From assembly GCA_963710355.1 (NCBI GenBank), contig CAVPZU010000001.1:372001-436000 (forward strand): a stretch of 64,000 nt of DNA. The letters are read 5' to 3'. Made by a program: the position numbers and the translations under genes. The notes under the pieces are model-generated. The model saw nothing but the letters and a program-made list of their open reading frames with translations. It was not told where the DNA came from and did not search any database. The stretch comes from Fen-1359 sp963710355 (GTDB taxonomy: Bacteria > Planctomycetota > Phycisphaerae > Sedimentisphaerales > Anaerobacaceae). Position 1 is the stretch's first letter. The number at the start of each line of letters is the position of its first letter. Positions 27,630-37,057 of the stretch are shown piece by piece.

Positions 27630-29576
27630 CTATTTAAGCACACAGGCAGGGTTGAAAGGATTCGTGTTACAATCCACAAGCCAGTTGTTTGCCATTGCCG
27701 CAAAATCCAGAAAGTTTACTATGCCGTCGCCATTCGGCGGAGGTGCAATATCAGCAGATGGAACCCCTGGCGGCTGTAACCATTGTTCAGCTAATATCAT
27801 CAAGTCTTCAAAATCCACCCTGCAGTCACCATTCAGGTCGCCTGCCAGATTAAACTCACAAATATTCTTTAGGCCAAGAGAGTGATACCAGCCGGCCGCA
27901 ATGGCCGAAAAACCCGTATTGGGCGAAGGCACATTGCATTGACCGTATTCGTTGTCTCCCCAAGCCACAATCGAGCCGTCACTTTTAAGGCCAAGCGAGT
28001 GAAACAAACCTGCCGCGATGGCTATAAAACCCGTATTTGGTTCAGGCACATTGCATTGACCAAAATTATTTCGTCCCCAGACCACAATCGAGCCATCGTC
28101 TTTAAGGCCAAGCGAATGTCCCACGCCTGCCGCAATCGCCACAAAACCCGTATTGGGCGAAGGCACGTTGCATTGACCGTAACCGTTGTCTCCCCAGGCC
28201 ACAATAGAGCCATCCTGTTTAAGGCCAAGCGAGTGCCAACTGCCTGCCGCGATGGCGACAAAACCCGTATTGGGCAAAGGCACATCCCATTGACTTCCCC
28301 AGGCCACAATAGAGCCATTACTTTTAAGGCCAAGCGAGAAAGAATCGCCTGCCGCAATGGCAACGAACCCTATATTGGGCGAAGGCACATCGCATTCACT
28401 GCAATGGTTGTCTCCCCAGGCAACAATCGAGCCATCCTGTTTAAGGCCAAGTGAGTGATAATAGCCAGCAGCAATGCCGATAAAATCGACATTGGGCGAT
28501 GGCACATTGTATTGACCGTCATCGTAGTTTCCCCAGGCCACAATAGAGCCATCCTGTTTCAGGCCAAGTGAGTGCTCGCTGCCTGCTGCAATGGCAACAA
28601 AACCTGAATTTGGCGCAGGCACATTGCATTGACCGTATTCATTGTCTCCCCAAGCCACAATCGAGCCGTCACTTTTAAGGCCAAGCGAGTGAAACAAACC
28701 TGCCGCGATGGCTATAAAACCCGTATTGGGCGATGGCATATTGCATTCACCGTCCACGTTGTCTCCCCAGGCCACAATAGAGCCATCCTGTTTCAGGCTA
28801 AGCGAGTGCTCCCAGCCGGCCGCAATGGCAGTAAAACCCGTATTGGGCGACGGCACATTGCATTGACCACTCCAGTTGTATCCCCAGGCCACAATCGAGC
28901 CGTTGGCCTTAAGACCAAGCGAGTGATAAAAGCCGGCCGCGATGGCAATGAAACCCGTATTGGGCGATGGCACATTGCATTCACCGTAATAGTTGGCTCC
29001 CCAAGCAACAATTGAGCCATCACTTTTCAGACCAAGCGAGTGCTCCTCGCCGGCCGCGATGGCAACGAAACCCGTATTGGGCGGTGGCACATCGCATTGA
29101 CCATAATTGTTATTTCCCCAGGCCACAATAGAGCCATCATTTTTAAGGCCGAGGGAGTGATCCACGCCTGCCGCGATGGCAATAAAACCCGTATTGGGCC
29201 ATGGCACATCGCATTGACCAAAATTATTTCGTCCCCAGGCCACAATCGAGCCATCACTTTTCAGGCCAAGCGAATGTCCCGCGCCTGCCGCGATAGCTAT
29301 AAATCCCGTATTGGGCGACGGCACATTGCATTGGCCTTCGCTGTTGTCTCCCCAGGCCACAATAGAACCATCCTGTTTAAGGCCAAGAGAGTGCCAACCG
29401 CCTGCCGCGATGGCAGTAAAACCGCTGCTTAAATCAACTCCAACAACCTGACCTCCCCAGCCGACAATTTCCCCAGCGGCATATATTGGTGCAGAGAGAA
29501 TAAAAGCAGAAAGGAAAAAGCATACAAAAACAACTGTGAGAAAAGAGTGCCTCTCGTTTCTTGAGCCGCTCCGCAT
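27630..29576 (-). CDS. Secreted RCC1-like repeat protein with dockerin-like C-terminus
   Basis: 648 residues with an AGGAGG site before the ATG. Residues of about 10-34 are a signal peptide ending near PIYAAG. Thirteen full copies, and part of another, of a 39-residue unit follow; the core reads HSLGLK-x-DGSIVAWG-x-N...G-Q-C-x-VP-P-N-TGF-x-AIAAG. One copy is six residues short. This is an RCC1-like beta-propeller repeat. The C-terminus carries two dockerin-type loops (GDLNGDCRVDFEDLMIL and NGDGIVNFLDFAAM). RCC1-like propellers of this kind are common in secreted bacterial proteins without known activity. The dockerin part suggests surface attachment or complex assembly; no cohesin is encoded nearby. 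The repeat units are 117 bp at the DNA level. Confidence 0.85.
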   Translation of the reverse strand: MRSGSRNERHSFLTVVFVCFFLSAFILSAPIYAAGEIVGWGGQVVGVDLSSGFTAIAAGGWHSLGLKQDGSIVAWGDNSEGQCNVPSPNTGFIAIAAGAGHSLGLKSDGSIVAWGRNNFGQCDVPWPNTGFIAIAAGVDHSLGLKNDGSIVAWGNNNYGQCDVPPPNTGFVAIAAGEEHSLGLKSDGSIVAWGANYYGECNVPSPNTGFIAIAAGFYHSLGLKANGSIVAWGYNWSGQCNVPSPNTGFTAIAAGWEHSLSLKQDGSIVAWGDNVDGECNMPSPNTGFIAIAAGLFHSLGLKSDGSIVAWGDNEYGQCNVPAPNSGFVAIAAGSEHSLGLKQDGSIVAWGNYDDGQYNVPSPNVDFIGIAAGYYHSLGLKQDGSIVAWGDNHCSECDVPSPNIGFVAIAAGDSFSLGLKSNGSIVAWGSQWDVPLPNTGFVAIAAGSWHSLGLKQDGSIVAWGDNGYGQCNVPSPNTGFVAIAAGVGHSLGLKDDGSIVVWGRNNFGQCNVPEPNTGFIAIAAGLFHSLGLKSDGSIVAWGDNEYGQCNVPSPNTGFSAIAAGWYHSLGLKNICEFNLAGDLNGDCRVDFEDLMILAEQWLQPPGVPSADIAPPPNGDGIVNFLDFAAMANNWLVDCNTNPFNPACVLK

Positions 29577-29662
29577 TGGATTACCCTCCTAATGAATTTT
29601 AATTAAGCCGGAATTTCCCACATTAAACGCCTGGCTGTGCAGCCGAGCTTTTCAATTCTACT

Positions 29663-29691
29663 ATAATATCAAATTCTTCCTCAAATTACAA
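29663..29691 (-). promoter_or_regulatory. Candidate promoter for the RCC1-like gene
   Basis: On the minus strand, TTGTAA (29686-29691) and TATTAT (29663-29668) are 17 bases apart. The start codon lies about 87 bases downstream at 29576. Confidence 0.5.
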
Positions 29692-29771
29692 CAATAATCT
29701 TAAGTATTTTCTACGGGGTTTTAGCCAAATCTCCACCATCCACATACACTCCAACCCCATCCTGAACCTCA

Positions 29772-29790
29772 AAAAGACTTAGCGTCTTTA
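29772..29790 (-). terminator. Likely terminator after the DUF1015 gene
   Basis: On the minus strand AAAGAC-gctaa-GTCTTTTTG makes a 6-bp stem with a T-run, 19 bases after the DUF1015 stop codon. Confidence 0.55.
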
Positions 29791-29808
29791 GGTTTCTTTT
29801 TAGCTACC

Positions 29809-31092
29809 TCAACTTTCAAAATCATAAACAACTAATCCGGAAAATACCTTTGGATAAAAACATGTTGTTTTTTGAGGTGTTGTTTCCCCTGCTCTGGCAA
29901 TAAGGAAAACTTCTCTCATCAAAGGGGGTTTTACAAAAAATGCAAACTGTAAATTGTTTTCTTCAATTTTTTCCCATGTTTCTTCATTTCCTTTCACAAA
30001 ATCTATATGCTCTCTTCTCTTTTGTTGTTCTTCTGTTATTCCCAATATACCCTCGATAATAAGGTTATGTAATATGGTTATATCCAGCTTCTGGTAGATA
30101 TCAGTTTTATCAGGAAGTCTGTCCTTTAAAACTAAATTATTTTTCAAAGTTAAAAAATAGGCTTTTTTATTAAGATTGCAATAGACGCCAAACACATGAT
30201 TCTTCAGATTAATACTCTTATCTATTATTACTTCAACAGCATCCATCTTCCGTATAAGCTGGTCTTTAGCAACTTCTTCAACCTTAAAGTGCTGTTCGAG
30301 TTTATTTAGAATTTCATTAATATCTAAGTTATCTAAACCGAAGATTACCCTGTTGGTAGGCAGGATTAAAGTTCCTTCATTGAAAGAGTTGACAAAACAG
30401 AGCAAAGCATAGTTTGAGCCTTCTGTTTTTAACATGTCTCTAACCTTTAAGTTAGATGTATATCTGTGATGACCATCAGCTATAACACACTGGTACTTTT
30501 TCATTTCATTTGACAATCTATTAATGACTGACAAGTCAATTATCCTCCATAGAGTGTGGGTAACTCCTTTATTATCAGTGAACTCAATATGCGGCTGGTT
30601 GTCTTTGATAGAATATTTGATTATGTCATCAGTCACTTTCTGCCTGTCGTCATACAGGATAAAAGGAATCTCAAGGTTTGACTTTGTAGTTGAAATAAGC
30701 GAAATCCTGTCATTAAGATCTCTTTCAAGCACCTTTTCGTGAGCCAACATGCCTTTTCCTAACTCTTCAAGCTTCGTTAAGGCAATAAAGCTCAGGCGCG
30801 AAAAATCCTTTCCCATAAATGAAAAGCTCTCTGAATAAACATATATCGTATTTTCTTTATCCTGGCCTAAAATTCCTTCTTCTTTCCATCTCTTAAAGAG
30901 TTTAGAAGCATTTTCATATTTATCAGCGTTCCCCTGTGGCAAAATTAAATGAACAAAATTGTATTTGCCCTTGGCCAGTTCTTTTCTTTCTTTTTCGCTT
31001 ATCACATCATTTGGAGGTGTGATTACTTTAGAAAAATCTTTAATTTTATCTTTGTTATACAGCCAACCCTTAAAAGATCTTATTTCTGCCAT
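29809..31092 (-). CDS. DUF1015-family protein
   Basis: 427 residues. The family marks are an N-terminal RSFKGWLYN..(V)ITPPNDVIS start, the GHHRYTS motif at about residue 209 and a C-terminal VFLIARAGETTPQKTTCFYPKVFSGLVVYDF ending. DUF1015 proteins are widespread and mostly uncharacterised; the GHHRYT motif looks like an active or binding site. The gene is visibly richer in A+T than its neighbours (many AAA, ATT and TTT codons), which suggests recent acquisition. It has its own terminator and points the same way as the RCC1-like gene. No pathway is implied by the neighbours. Confidence 0.8.
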   Translation of the reverse strand: MAEIRSFKGWLYNKDKIKDFSKVITPPNDVISEKERKELAKGKYNFVHLILPQGNADKYENASKLFKRWKEEGILGQDKENTIYVYSESFSFMGKDFSRLSFIALTKLEELGKGMLAHEKVLERDLNDRISLISTTKSNLEIPFILYDDRQKVTDDIIKYSIKDNQPHIEFTDNKGVTHTLWRIIDLSVINRLSNEMKKYQCVIADGHHRYTSNLKVRDMLKTEGSNYALLCFVNSFNEGTLILPTNRVIFGLDNLDINEILNKLEQHFKVEEVAKDQLIRKMDAVEVIIDKSINLKNHVFGVYCNLNKKAYFLTLKNNLVLKDRLPDKTDIYQKLDITILHNLIIEGILGITEEQQKRREHIDFVKGNEETWEKIEENNLQFAFFVKPPLMREVFLIARAGETTPQKTTCFYPKVFSGLVVYDFES

Positions 31093-31175
31093 CTTAACTC
31101 CTTTAAATCCATCTTAACCCATAAAAATCAATAACTCTGCTTCAAAACCATTTTATGCTTCTATTACACAACGGT

Positions 31176-31664
31176 TCACAACATAATGTGGATTATATTG
31201 ATAAGTGATTTTTCGAAGTCAGCGACGGTGAAGTTTTTGCTCTTGCCTTTGCGGACGACTTTGTGGCCTTCCTTTTCGAGGAGTTTTCTCTGGGCTTCAA
31301 TGCCGCCGGGGTATTTTTCGTTAAGAATACCGTCGGACTTCAGCGTTCGCCAGTATGGCGTAATATCCTTTTTCCCCTCCGCAGCCTGCTCCTCGGCTGC
31401 ATAAGCAGAAACCCAGGCAAAGATACCTGTCGTAATCGGACAAGCGTAGTCAGCTTTGTGTTTCCTTGCAAGGATTTCTCTTATCTGGTTAATGGTTATC
31501 AATTTTCCTTTCGGAACCTGTTTCACAATCTTGTCAACTTCCACAGGGGCAGGTATCACATAAAGACCCGCAGGCCAATTCTTTGGCGTCTTGCCGAACT
31601 CAATAAGCCTCGGCAGGTCCTTGTTATCGAGCAGTTTTTCCTGCCAGCTCTTTCTCTTTTTCAT
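31176..31664 (-). CDS. MGMT-like (alkylguanine-DNA alkyltransferase-like) protein
   Basis: 162 residues. VPKGKLITINQIREILARKHKADYACPITTGIFAWVSAY aligns in layout with the DNA-binding and active-site region of O6-alkylguanine-DNA alkyltransferases. The methyl-accepting cysteine of the PCHR motif appears shifted to a CPITTG sequence. PYWRTLKSDGILNEKYPGGIEAQRKLLEKEGH is the tail typical of these alkyltransferase-like proteins. Whether it repairs DNA or only recognises lesions is open. Its start overlaps the end of larC by four bases. Confidence 0.65.
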   Translation of the reverse strand: MKKRKSWQEKLLDNKDLPRLIEFGKTPKNWPAGLYVIPAPVEVDKIVKQVPKGKLITINQIREILARKHKADYACPITTGIFAWVSAYAAEEQAAEGKKDITPYWRTLKSDGILNEKYPGGIEAQRKLLEKEGHKVVRKGKSKNFTVADFEKSLINIIHIML

Positions 31665-32848
31665 TTCTTACCTCTTTTGTAGGTGGCCATTGCGGCATCC
31701 ATTACGGTTTTTACGGCAACATTATGTCTTTGTGCCGCCTGCTGGCAATCCGAAAATTCCGGCTTGCAAAAAACGACTTTGCCGTCGAGACGTCCGGTCT
31801 TTATCTTGATTGCTCCGAAAGGTGTTGTCGCCGTCACAAAATCTCTTTCGAGTTTCCTTCTATGCAGAATTTGCCTTCTTATGCCCAAAGTCAGGCCCTG
31901 CTCAAATAAAAAATGCGAAATTCTTTCTTCGTCCTTTATCTCGCAGATGACCGTTAATTTGTATGCAGGCCGATTATGCTTCATATAGATTGGCATCGTA
32001 AAACAATCAAGCACGCCAATTTCAAAAATCTTTTCGACAACCGAGCCGATTATTTCGCCGCTCAAATCATCGATGTTGGTTTCGAGAAGGCAGACAGAAT
32101 CGACAGTCGATGGTTCTGAATTTATGGATTCGCCTATGAAAAGACGCAGAACATTTGGAAAATCTTCAGGATTAAAAGTGCCTGCGCCGTATCCTGTTTT
32201 TAATATTTTCATCGGCGGCAGGAGGCAAAAGTCGGCGGCTATCGTCGTCAGTATCGCTGCTGCCGTCGGGGTCAAAAGTTCTACCTGTGCCGGGCCTGCC
32301 GTAATGGGGACATTTTTAATCAGTTCCGCCGTTGCCGGGCCGGGGACTGGAATTAAACCGTGTTCTGCCTTTGTCATCCCGCCTCCGACGGAAATTGTCG
32401 AGCAGTAAAATTTCTCGACGCCGCTATCCACAAAGTAGTGGAAACCCACCGAAGCGGCGACAATATCAACGATGGAATCGACAGCGCCGACCTCATGAAA
32501 ATGAATATCGTCTTTCGGCTTGCCGTGAACTGCAGCCTCGGCATCGGCTAATCTGTCGAATATCGCAATGGCTGTTTGCTTGGCCTCTGGTTTAATTTTA
32601 CTTTTATTGATTATGTCGGTAATGTCCCGCAGATTTCTGTGATGGTGCTGATGAGGAAAAACCGGTTCAAATTTTATCGCACATAGCCCGCAGCAGACTG
32701 TCTCGAAGATTTTTATCTCCAGCCCTTCTATGCCGAGCGAGTCGAGCTGGCCGAGCAAAAATTCCTTGTCGAGGCCTGCATCGATAAACGCAGCGGCAAT
32801 CATATCGCCGCCGGCGCCGGAAAAACAGTCAAAATATGCAATCTTCAT
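31661..32848 (-). CDS. larC: Nickel-pincer cofactor biosynthesis protein LarC
   Basis: 395 residues from ATG 32848, chosen because GGGAG lies eight bases before it. MKIAYFDCFSGAGGDM is the family start and DIHFHEVGAVDSIVDIVAA the conserved metal region; a histidine-rich stretch (FPHQHHHRN) follows near residue 70. The C-terminal part (CLLETNIDDLSGEIIG, KPEFSDCQQAA) is present in one frame, unlike species where larC is read through a programmed frameshift. LarC inserts nickel into the pyridinium dithiocarboxylic cofactor of lactate racemase. LarA, LarB and LarE are not in the window. It overlaps the MGMT-like gene by four bases. Confidence 0.9.
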   Translation of the reverse strand: MKIAYFDCFSGAGGDMIAAAFIDAGLDKEFLLGQLDSLGIEGLEIKIFETVCCGLCAIKFEPVFPHQHHHRNLRDITDIINKSKIKPEAKQTAIAIFDRLADAEAAVHGKPKDDIHFHEVGAVDSIVDIVAASVGFHYFVDSGVEKFYCSTISVGGGMTKAEHGLIPVPGPATAELIKNVPITAGPAQVELLTPTAAAILTTIAADFCLLPPMKILKTGYGAGTFNPEDFPNVLRLFIGESINSEPSTVDSVCLLETNIDDLSGEIIGSVVEKIFEIGVLDCFTMPIYMKHNRPAYKLTVICEIKDEERISHFLFEQGLTLGIRRQILHRRKLERDFVTATTPFGAIKIKTGRLDGKVVFCKPEFSDCQQAAQRHNVAVKTVMDAAMATYKRGKK

Positions 32849-33005
32849 AAACGAGACTCCCAAACAGCAGGGATTTTATCCTAAAGTCTATCCTCTTGGC
32901 AAGGAAATTTGCCCGCCGACGGTTCAATTGAAAAAAACCAAATTGTTGAATAACAAAAATTAAAGATAAAGGGCCGTTCATCTCGATAGATTGTTAAATG
33001 AGAAC

Positions 33006-33034
33006 TTGCATTTTATAACGGTATGTGGTAATAA
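33006..33034 (+). promoter_or_regulatory. Candidate promoter for the PBP4-type gene
   Basis: TTGCAT (33006-33011) and TAATAA (33029-33034) with 17 bases between them, 27 bases before the preferred ATG at 33061. Confidence 0.4.
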
Positions 33035-33060
33035 TTTTCGTTTCTTTTATGAGAAGTAAT

Positions 33061-34476
33061 ATGAAAAAAATAATGTTAGTTCTTTTAGTTTTTTTGGGAT
33101 TGGCCGCCCCCGCGGCAGCTGGCCTTGCCGAGCGTATCAGCGGCATAATCAATGACCCCTCGCAAAAAAAGACCCGCTTTGCTGTTAATATTATAAAAGC
33201 AGATACCGGCGTGACCCTCTATAGTCACGACGCAACCAAAGCGATGACCCCTGCGTCCAATATGAAAATTATTACCAGTGCGTCAGCGTTGAAACATCTC
33301 GGGCCTGATTATGAGTTTAAAACCCGTGTCGGACTGCTCAATGATGACCTCGTAATAATCGGTAGCGGCGACCCCCTCCTCGCAGATAAGGAAAACGACG
33401 CCAAATATGGCAGGGCGGACGGCTGGATTATCAACGACATCGTCGCCAAATTGAAACAGCAAAATATTACCGAAATCGGCAGCATCATTGTTGACACTAC
33501 CATTTTTGATAATCAGCGAGTGCATCCGAACTGGCCGCCGAACGACCTGAATAAATGGTGGGCCTGCGAGGTTTGCGGCCTCAATTTCCACGACAACTCC
33601 ATCGAAATGACCATAACAAACATTGACGGCAGGACGGTCATAAACATCGAGCCGAAAACAGATTATGTCCGGATGGTAAATCAGGTTCAAACGATATCGA
33701 GCGGCTCCGGGGCGGTGGGTGCATACCGAACGCCGGGCAGCCCGAATATCCTCACTATAAAAGGTAAATGTAAAAAACAGGAAGGGCCTTTTGAGGTGGC
33801 AATTGAAAGCCCCGCAAGCTTCTTTATGTTTGTCCTCGCAGAGAAGATAACATCAGCAGGAATTGCCGTTAAAGGACAATTGCTCGAAAAAGCGGTCGTG
33901 ATGGATAAGAAATTCAAAACAATTGCAGAATACAAAACCCCATTAACCGATTGCCTCGCTCGCTGCAATAAGGACAGTTTCGGGCTTGTGGCTGAATCAT
34001 TGCTCAAAACCATTGCTGCTGATGCTTCGGGCGGCAAAGGCGGCAGCTGGGCCGAAGGGCAAAAACTGCTCACTAATTATCTTGTCAGTCTGGGCGTTAA
34101 TCAAAACGAATTTCGCATCTATGACGGGAGCGGGCTCAGTGAAGAAAACAAGCTAAGCGCTAGTGCCATAACACAAGTCCTTTTTGATGTCTATAAAGGC
34201 AAAAACTGGCCTGTATATAGAGACTCGCTCGCAACCGCAGGCACCGATGGCACTATCAAAAAATATTTTAATGAAGAACCATACAAAGGCAGAATCTTCG
34301 GCAAAACAGGATATATTCCAGGCGTAAAATCGTTTTCGGGCATTTGTTGCACTGATAAGGGCGATTTTCTTTTCTCTGTTCTTACCGAGGACGGCAACGG
34401 CCAGACTCGCGACGCAATAAACGATATCGTTAAAGCCATTTTCGAGTCCGCCAGAGGCGGTTTGTCCCCAATATAG
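33061..34476 (+). CDS. dacB: D-alanyl-D-alanine carboxypeptidase/endopeptidase, PBP4 (S13) type
   Basis: 471 residues from ATG 33061, which starts a signal peptide (IMLVLLVFLGLAAPAAAG). The SxxK motif is S66-N-M-K69 (TPASNMKI). DGSGLSEENKLS holds the second motif region, and GKTGYIPG is the KTG box. The long insertion typical of PBP4 lies between the first and second motifs. The enzyme trims or cuts peptidoglycan cross-links in the periplasm, so this bacterium probably has peptidoglycan. The extreme C-terminus (ARGGLSPI) is encoded by a TCCGCC-type palindrome at 34447-34461, so the tail may be a repeat insertion. Confidence 0.9.
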   Translation: MKKIMLVLLVFLGLAAPAAAGLAERISGIINDPSQKKTRFAVNIIKADTGVTLYSHDATKAMTPASNMKIITSASALKHLGPDYEFKTRVGLLNDDLVIIGSGDPLLADKENDAKYGRADGWIINDIVAKLKQQNITEIGSIIVDTTIFDNQRVHPNWPPNDLNKWWACEVCGLNFHDNSIEMTITNIDGRTVINIEPKTDYVRMVNQVQTISSGSGAVGAYRTPGSPNILTIKGKCKKQEGPFEVAIESPASFFMFVLAEKITSAGIAVKGQLLEKAVVMDKKFKTIAEYKTPLTDCLARCNKDSFGLVAESLLKTIAADASGGKGGSWAEGQKLLTNYLVSLGVNQNEFRIYDGSGLSEENKLSASAITQVLFDVYKGKNWPVYRDSLATAGTDGTIKKYFNEEPYKGRIFGKTGYIPGVKSFSGICCTDKGDFLFSVLTEDGNGQTRDAINDIVKAIFESARGGLSPI

Positions 34477-34506
34477 CAGATTTATGGTATGCTTCTTTAG
34501 CCTGTT

Positions 34507-36036
34507 TTATGGCCTAAAATAAACAATAAGGTTGTTTTCAAAGGTTTTCCTGGACCAGTCCGGGCCGACCGCTGTCAATAACGTGTTTTCAAGATTGCCG
34601 AACCCGCTGTCGGCTTCTGCGCCGACTATGACCGCAGACGGAGGATTTTGTTCAATCATTTGTTTAAGAGATGCAGGACCTATTGTTTTTGTAATTTGAC
34701 GCTGGTCTTCTGTCAGGTTATCGGCAATGCGATACACGAACAGACCTGCGGATAACTGCGGGTAAATCCGGCAGGAGCCTTCGAGCGCATACAAAGGCGA
34801 AACAGTCAATACCGGTCCGGATTTATCTATGTTTTCGGCAATCTTTTCTGAAATATTATGCACCTGCACTGGCGCCCAGCTCGTCGTTTTGGATAGTTTC
34901 ATTACCGGTTCCAAAATAGTGATGTGCTGGAATACTGCGATAATGACGCAGGCGGCTATCAGCAACGAGGCAATCTTGAAATGAAGACTTTCTGCGTTTC
35001 GCCTTAAATAAAACAATGGAAAGGCAAGGCTGATAAGCAGAAACGGTACAGGAATGGCGAGATATTGTATCCACATAGTAGGGGGGATAAAGGCGATGAT
35101 AAGGAACATTATCGGCAGAGAGATGGCGAGGTAAACTGAACTATCGAGGCGGGTTTGCCTTCGGTTGCGAGACATTAACGCATATAGATAGAAAGTGATG
35201 AGGATTGGCAAGAGAAATTCGATGGATGTAAGGATACGATAGGCGAGTTGAAATTTAGGAAAAAACAGGCCCATCTGGACAAGAAGCTGGCTGTTAAGCA
35301 CAGGTATTTGGAACAGGTTCAGGTAAAATGCCCTCGGCGCCTGTGCAATTACCCAGACCGGCCAAGCGAGGACCAGAAGAGAAGAGAGAATAAATCCGCC
35401 GCAGGCGGACATAAATTTATCTTTTTTGGATGGAAAATGGCTTAAAAGCAGAGCAGCAAAAAATACAATATCAACAAAAGCGGTTGTTATTCGCATGCAG
35501 GTCGCAAAGGTCAGCAGGGCGGCTATTAAGGCTGTTTTCCAGTAATCAGCCTTGCTTTTTCTGTCCAGCGTCAGGTAAAGCCAGAAAGAGATGGCTACGC
35601 AGCAAATAACAATGTTATGATTCCAGGCCAGGCCTGTGATATAATTGACAAGAGGATTGAATAAAAAAAGAGTTGCTGCGGCAAGGCCGAAAAAAAGCCC
35701 GCTGAAAACATAATCGGAAAAAATTCTGCGATATATCAGAATGATGAAAATGACCGTAAGAAAATCGGCCAGGCACGATACGATTCTGGCGGTTAAAAGA
35801 TAATGAGTTGTGCCGGTGATTTTATATATTGCCGAGAGCAGCAGAGGGTGGTAGGGGAGTTGCGCCACATAAGAGAAGTCTTTATAAATGGTTTGGCCCT
35901 GTGATAAAAGGACGGCGGCAGAGCAATTTGTATGTTCGTCCCTGCTGAGGGGTTTGGCCATCGCGTTGGAGAAAATTATCAGAAGGGCAAAGGCCAGAAA
36001 GAAAGCAGAAATGAGATTTATGATTTTTGATGACAT
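34507..36036 (-). CDS. Integral membrane glycosyltransferase, GT39/ArnT-like
   Basis: 509 residues with about eleven hydrophobic helices. The N-terminal PLSRDEHTNC loop, just after the first helix, has the acidic DE pair that is the catalytic hallmark of polyprenyl-phosphate-sugar transferases of the GT39/ArnT/PMT type. These take sugar from a lipid carrier on the outer face of the inner membrane. The acceptor is unknown. The palindrome at 35395-35409 is read in-frame as part of SACGGFILSS. It starts 13 bases after the stop of the CNNM-type gene at 36050, so the three minus-strand genes from 38312 down probably form an operon. Confidence 0.7.
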   Translation of the reverse strand: MSSKIINLISAFFLAFALLIIFSNAMAKPLSRDEHTNCSAAVLLSQGQTIYKDFSYVAQLPYHPLLLSAIYKITGTTHYLLTARIVSCLADFLTVIFIILIYRRIFSDYVFSGLFFGLAAATLFLFNPLVNYITGLAWNHNIVICCVAISFWLYLTLDRKSKADYWKTALIAALLTFATCMRITTAFVDIVFFAALLLSHFPSKKDKFMSACGGFILSSLLVLAWPVWVIAQAPRAFYLNLFQIPVLNSQLLVQMGLFFPKFQLAYRILTSIEFLLPILITFYLYALMSRNRRQTRLDSSVYLAISLPIMFLIIAFIPPTMWIQYLAIPVPFLLISLAFPLFYLRRNAESLHFKIASLLIAACVIIAVFQHITILEPVMKLSKTTSWAPVQVHNISEKIAENIDKSGPVLTVSPLYALEGSCRIYPQLSAGLFVYRIADNLTEDQRQITKTIGPASLKQMIEQNPPSAVIVGAEADSGFGNLENTLLTAVGPDWSRKTFENNLIVYFRP

Positions 36037-36049
36037 GATTTTTTGAAAG

Positions 36050-37057
36050 CTACCATTCAGAAAGTTCGCCTACAAGCTCTTCAGCCAAATCTTTCATTGT
36101 CATAATGCCGACCGTTTTTTCAACGTTTGAATAACCTTTTTTGACGACAAGCATAATTTTTTGATTGCTGTCCCGCATAATATTGATTGCTTCCGTTATT
36201 GTGGTTTCCGCATTTAATTTGCCGAGCGGGCGGACAAAATCCGAAAGTTTCGCATCAGGGCTGTCGGGATTAAGGCCGTACAGAATATTAACAAAACCGA
36301 TAATATTTTCACGTGATTTGTCAAAAACCAGCCAACGGGTGAACGGGTAATTCCGCAGGTTGTTCAGCGCCTGCCCTTTATCCGAATTTACATCGAGCAT
36401 CTGAACTTTGCTGACCGGTGTCATCACAGAAGCAATCGTCAGATTGCCGATTTGTGAGAGACGATTGATAATGGCAATCTGGGTGGGACTGAGAAGATTC
36501 TGGGCTTCAATATCGTAAATAAGTCTTTTAAGATATGGGAAGCGAACGGCATTTATATGAGCCTTAAGAAACGGTGCAGTGGCTGCAGAACCTGCAAACA
36601 GTTTCAATACCGCTCTGATTAGCGGAATAATCCGCAGCCAGTTAAATAATTTATTTACTGCATATAAAATGTATGAAACATAAGGCATAAGGTAGTCGGA
36701 ACGATGGAAAAACAGGTTCTTGGGAATCAGTTCGGAAAAGATAAAGAGCAGCGGGACGGCAACTATTGTCGCAAAAAGCTCGGCCATCTGTTCAGAGCCG
36801 AATCTGCTCAAAAATAGATATGTCACAGTGCTTGTTGCAATATAGTGTGCCAGATTTGTCCCCAGAAGTGTCGAGATAAGCAGCGACGGCGTGTCGTCAA
36901 AGAGTTTGCCGAGAAGGACAAAAGACATTTTTTTCCGCTCGATGCCTAATCGCAGCCGAAGCAGATTAAGCTGATACATACCGGTTTCGGCGCCGGCGAA
37001 AAGGCCTGCCATAAAAACAGATATAATGACTATTATTATCAAAATAATATTAATCAT
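36050..37057 (-). CDS. CNNM/CorC-type membrane protein with CBS domains
   Basis: 335 residues from ATG 37057, which overlaps the stop of the upstream gene by eight bases. Three or four hydrophobic helices of a DUF21 (CNNM) domain (GLFAGAETGMYQLNLLRL) occupy residues 1-160. Two CBS-like motifs follow (ASVMTPVSKVQMLDVNSD, ETTITEAINIMRDSNQKIMLVV). Proteins of this type bind nucleotides and have been linked to magnesium or sodium transport. The C-terminal CorC_HlyC domain present in its upstream neighbour is missing. It is a shortened paralogue next to a full-length copy. Confidence 0.75.
   Translation of the reverse strand: MINIILIIIVIISVFMAGLFAGAETGMYQLNLLRLRLGIERKKMSFVLLGKLFDDTPSLLISTLLGTNLAHYIATSTVTYLFLSRFGSEQMAELFATIVAVPLLFIFSELIPKNLFFHRSDYLMPYVSYILYAVNKLFNWLRIIPLIRAVLKLFAGSAATAPFLKAHINAVRFPYLKRLIYDIEAQNLLSPTQIAIINRLSQIGNLTIASVMTPVSKVQMLDVNSDKGQALNNLRNYPFTRWLVFDKSRENIIGFVNILYGLNPDSPDAKLSDFVRPLGKLNAETTITEAINIMRDSNQKIMLVVKKGYSNVEKTVGIMTMKDLAEELVGELSEW

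Noticed and set aside
27882..29432. Long plus-strand frames opposite the RCC1-like repeats
   Set aside because: They arise from the 117-bp repeat read backwards. They have no ribosome-binding site and no protein-like pattern, and the minus strand has a signal peptide, repeats and dockerin end.
27880..29440. Regularly spaced repeats that could be taken for a CRISPR array
   Set aside because: The unit is a 117-bp coding repeat with no distinct spacers, and it translates to a regular protein on the minus strand.
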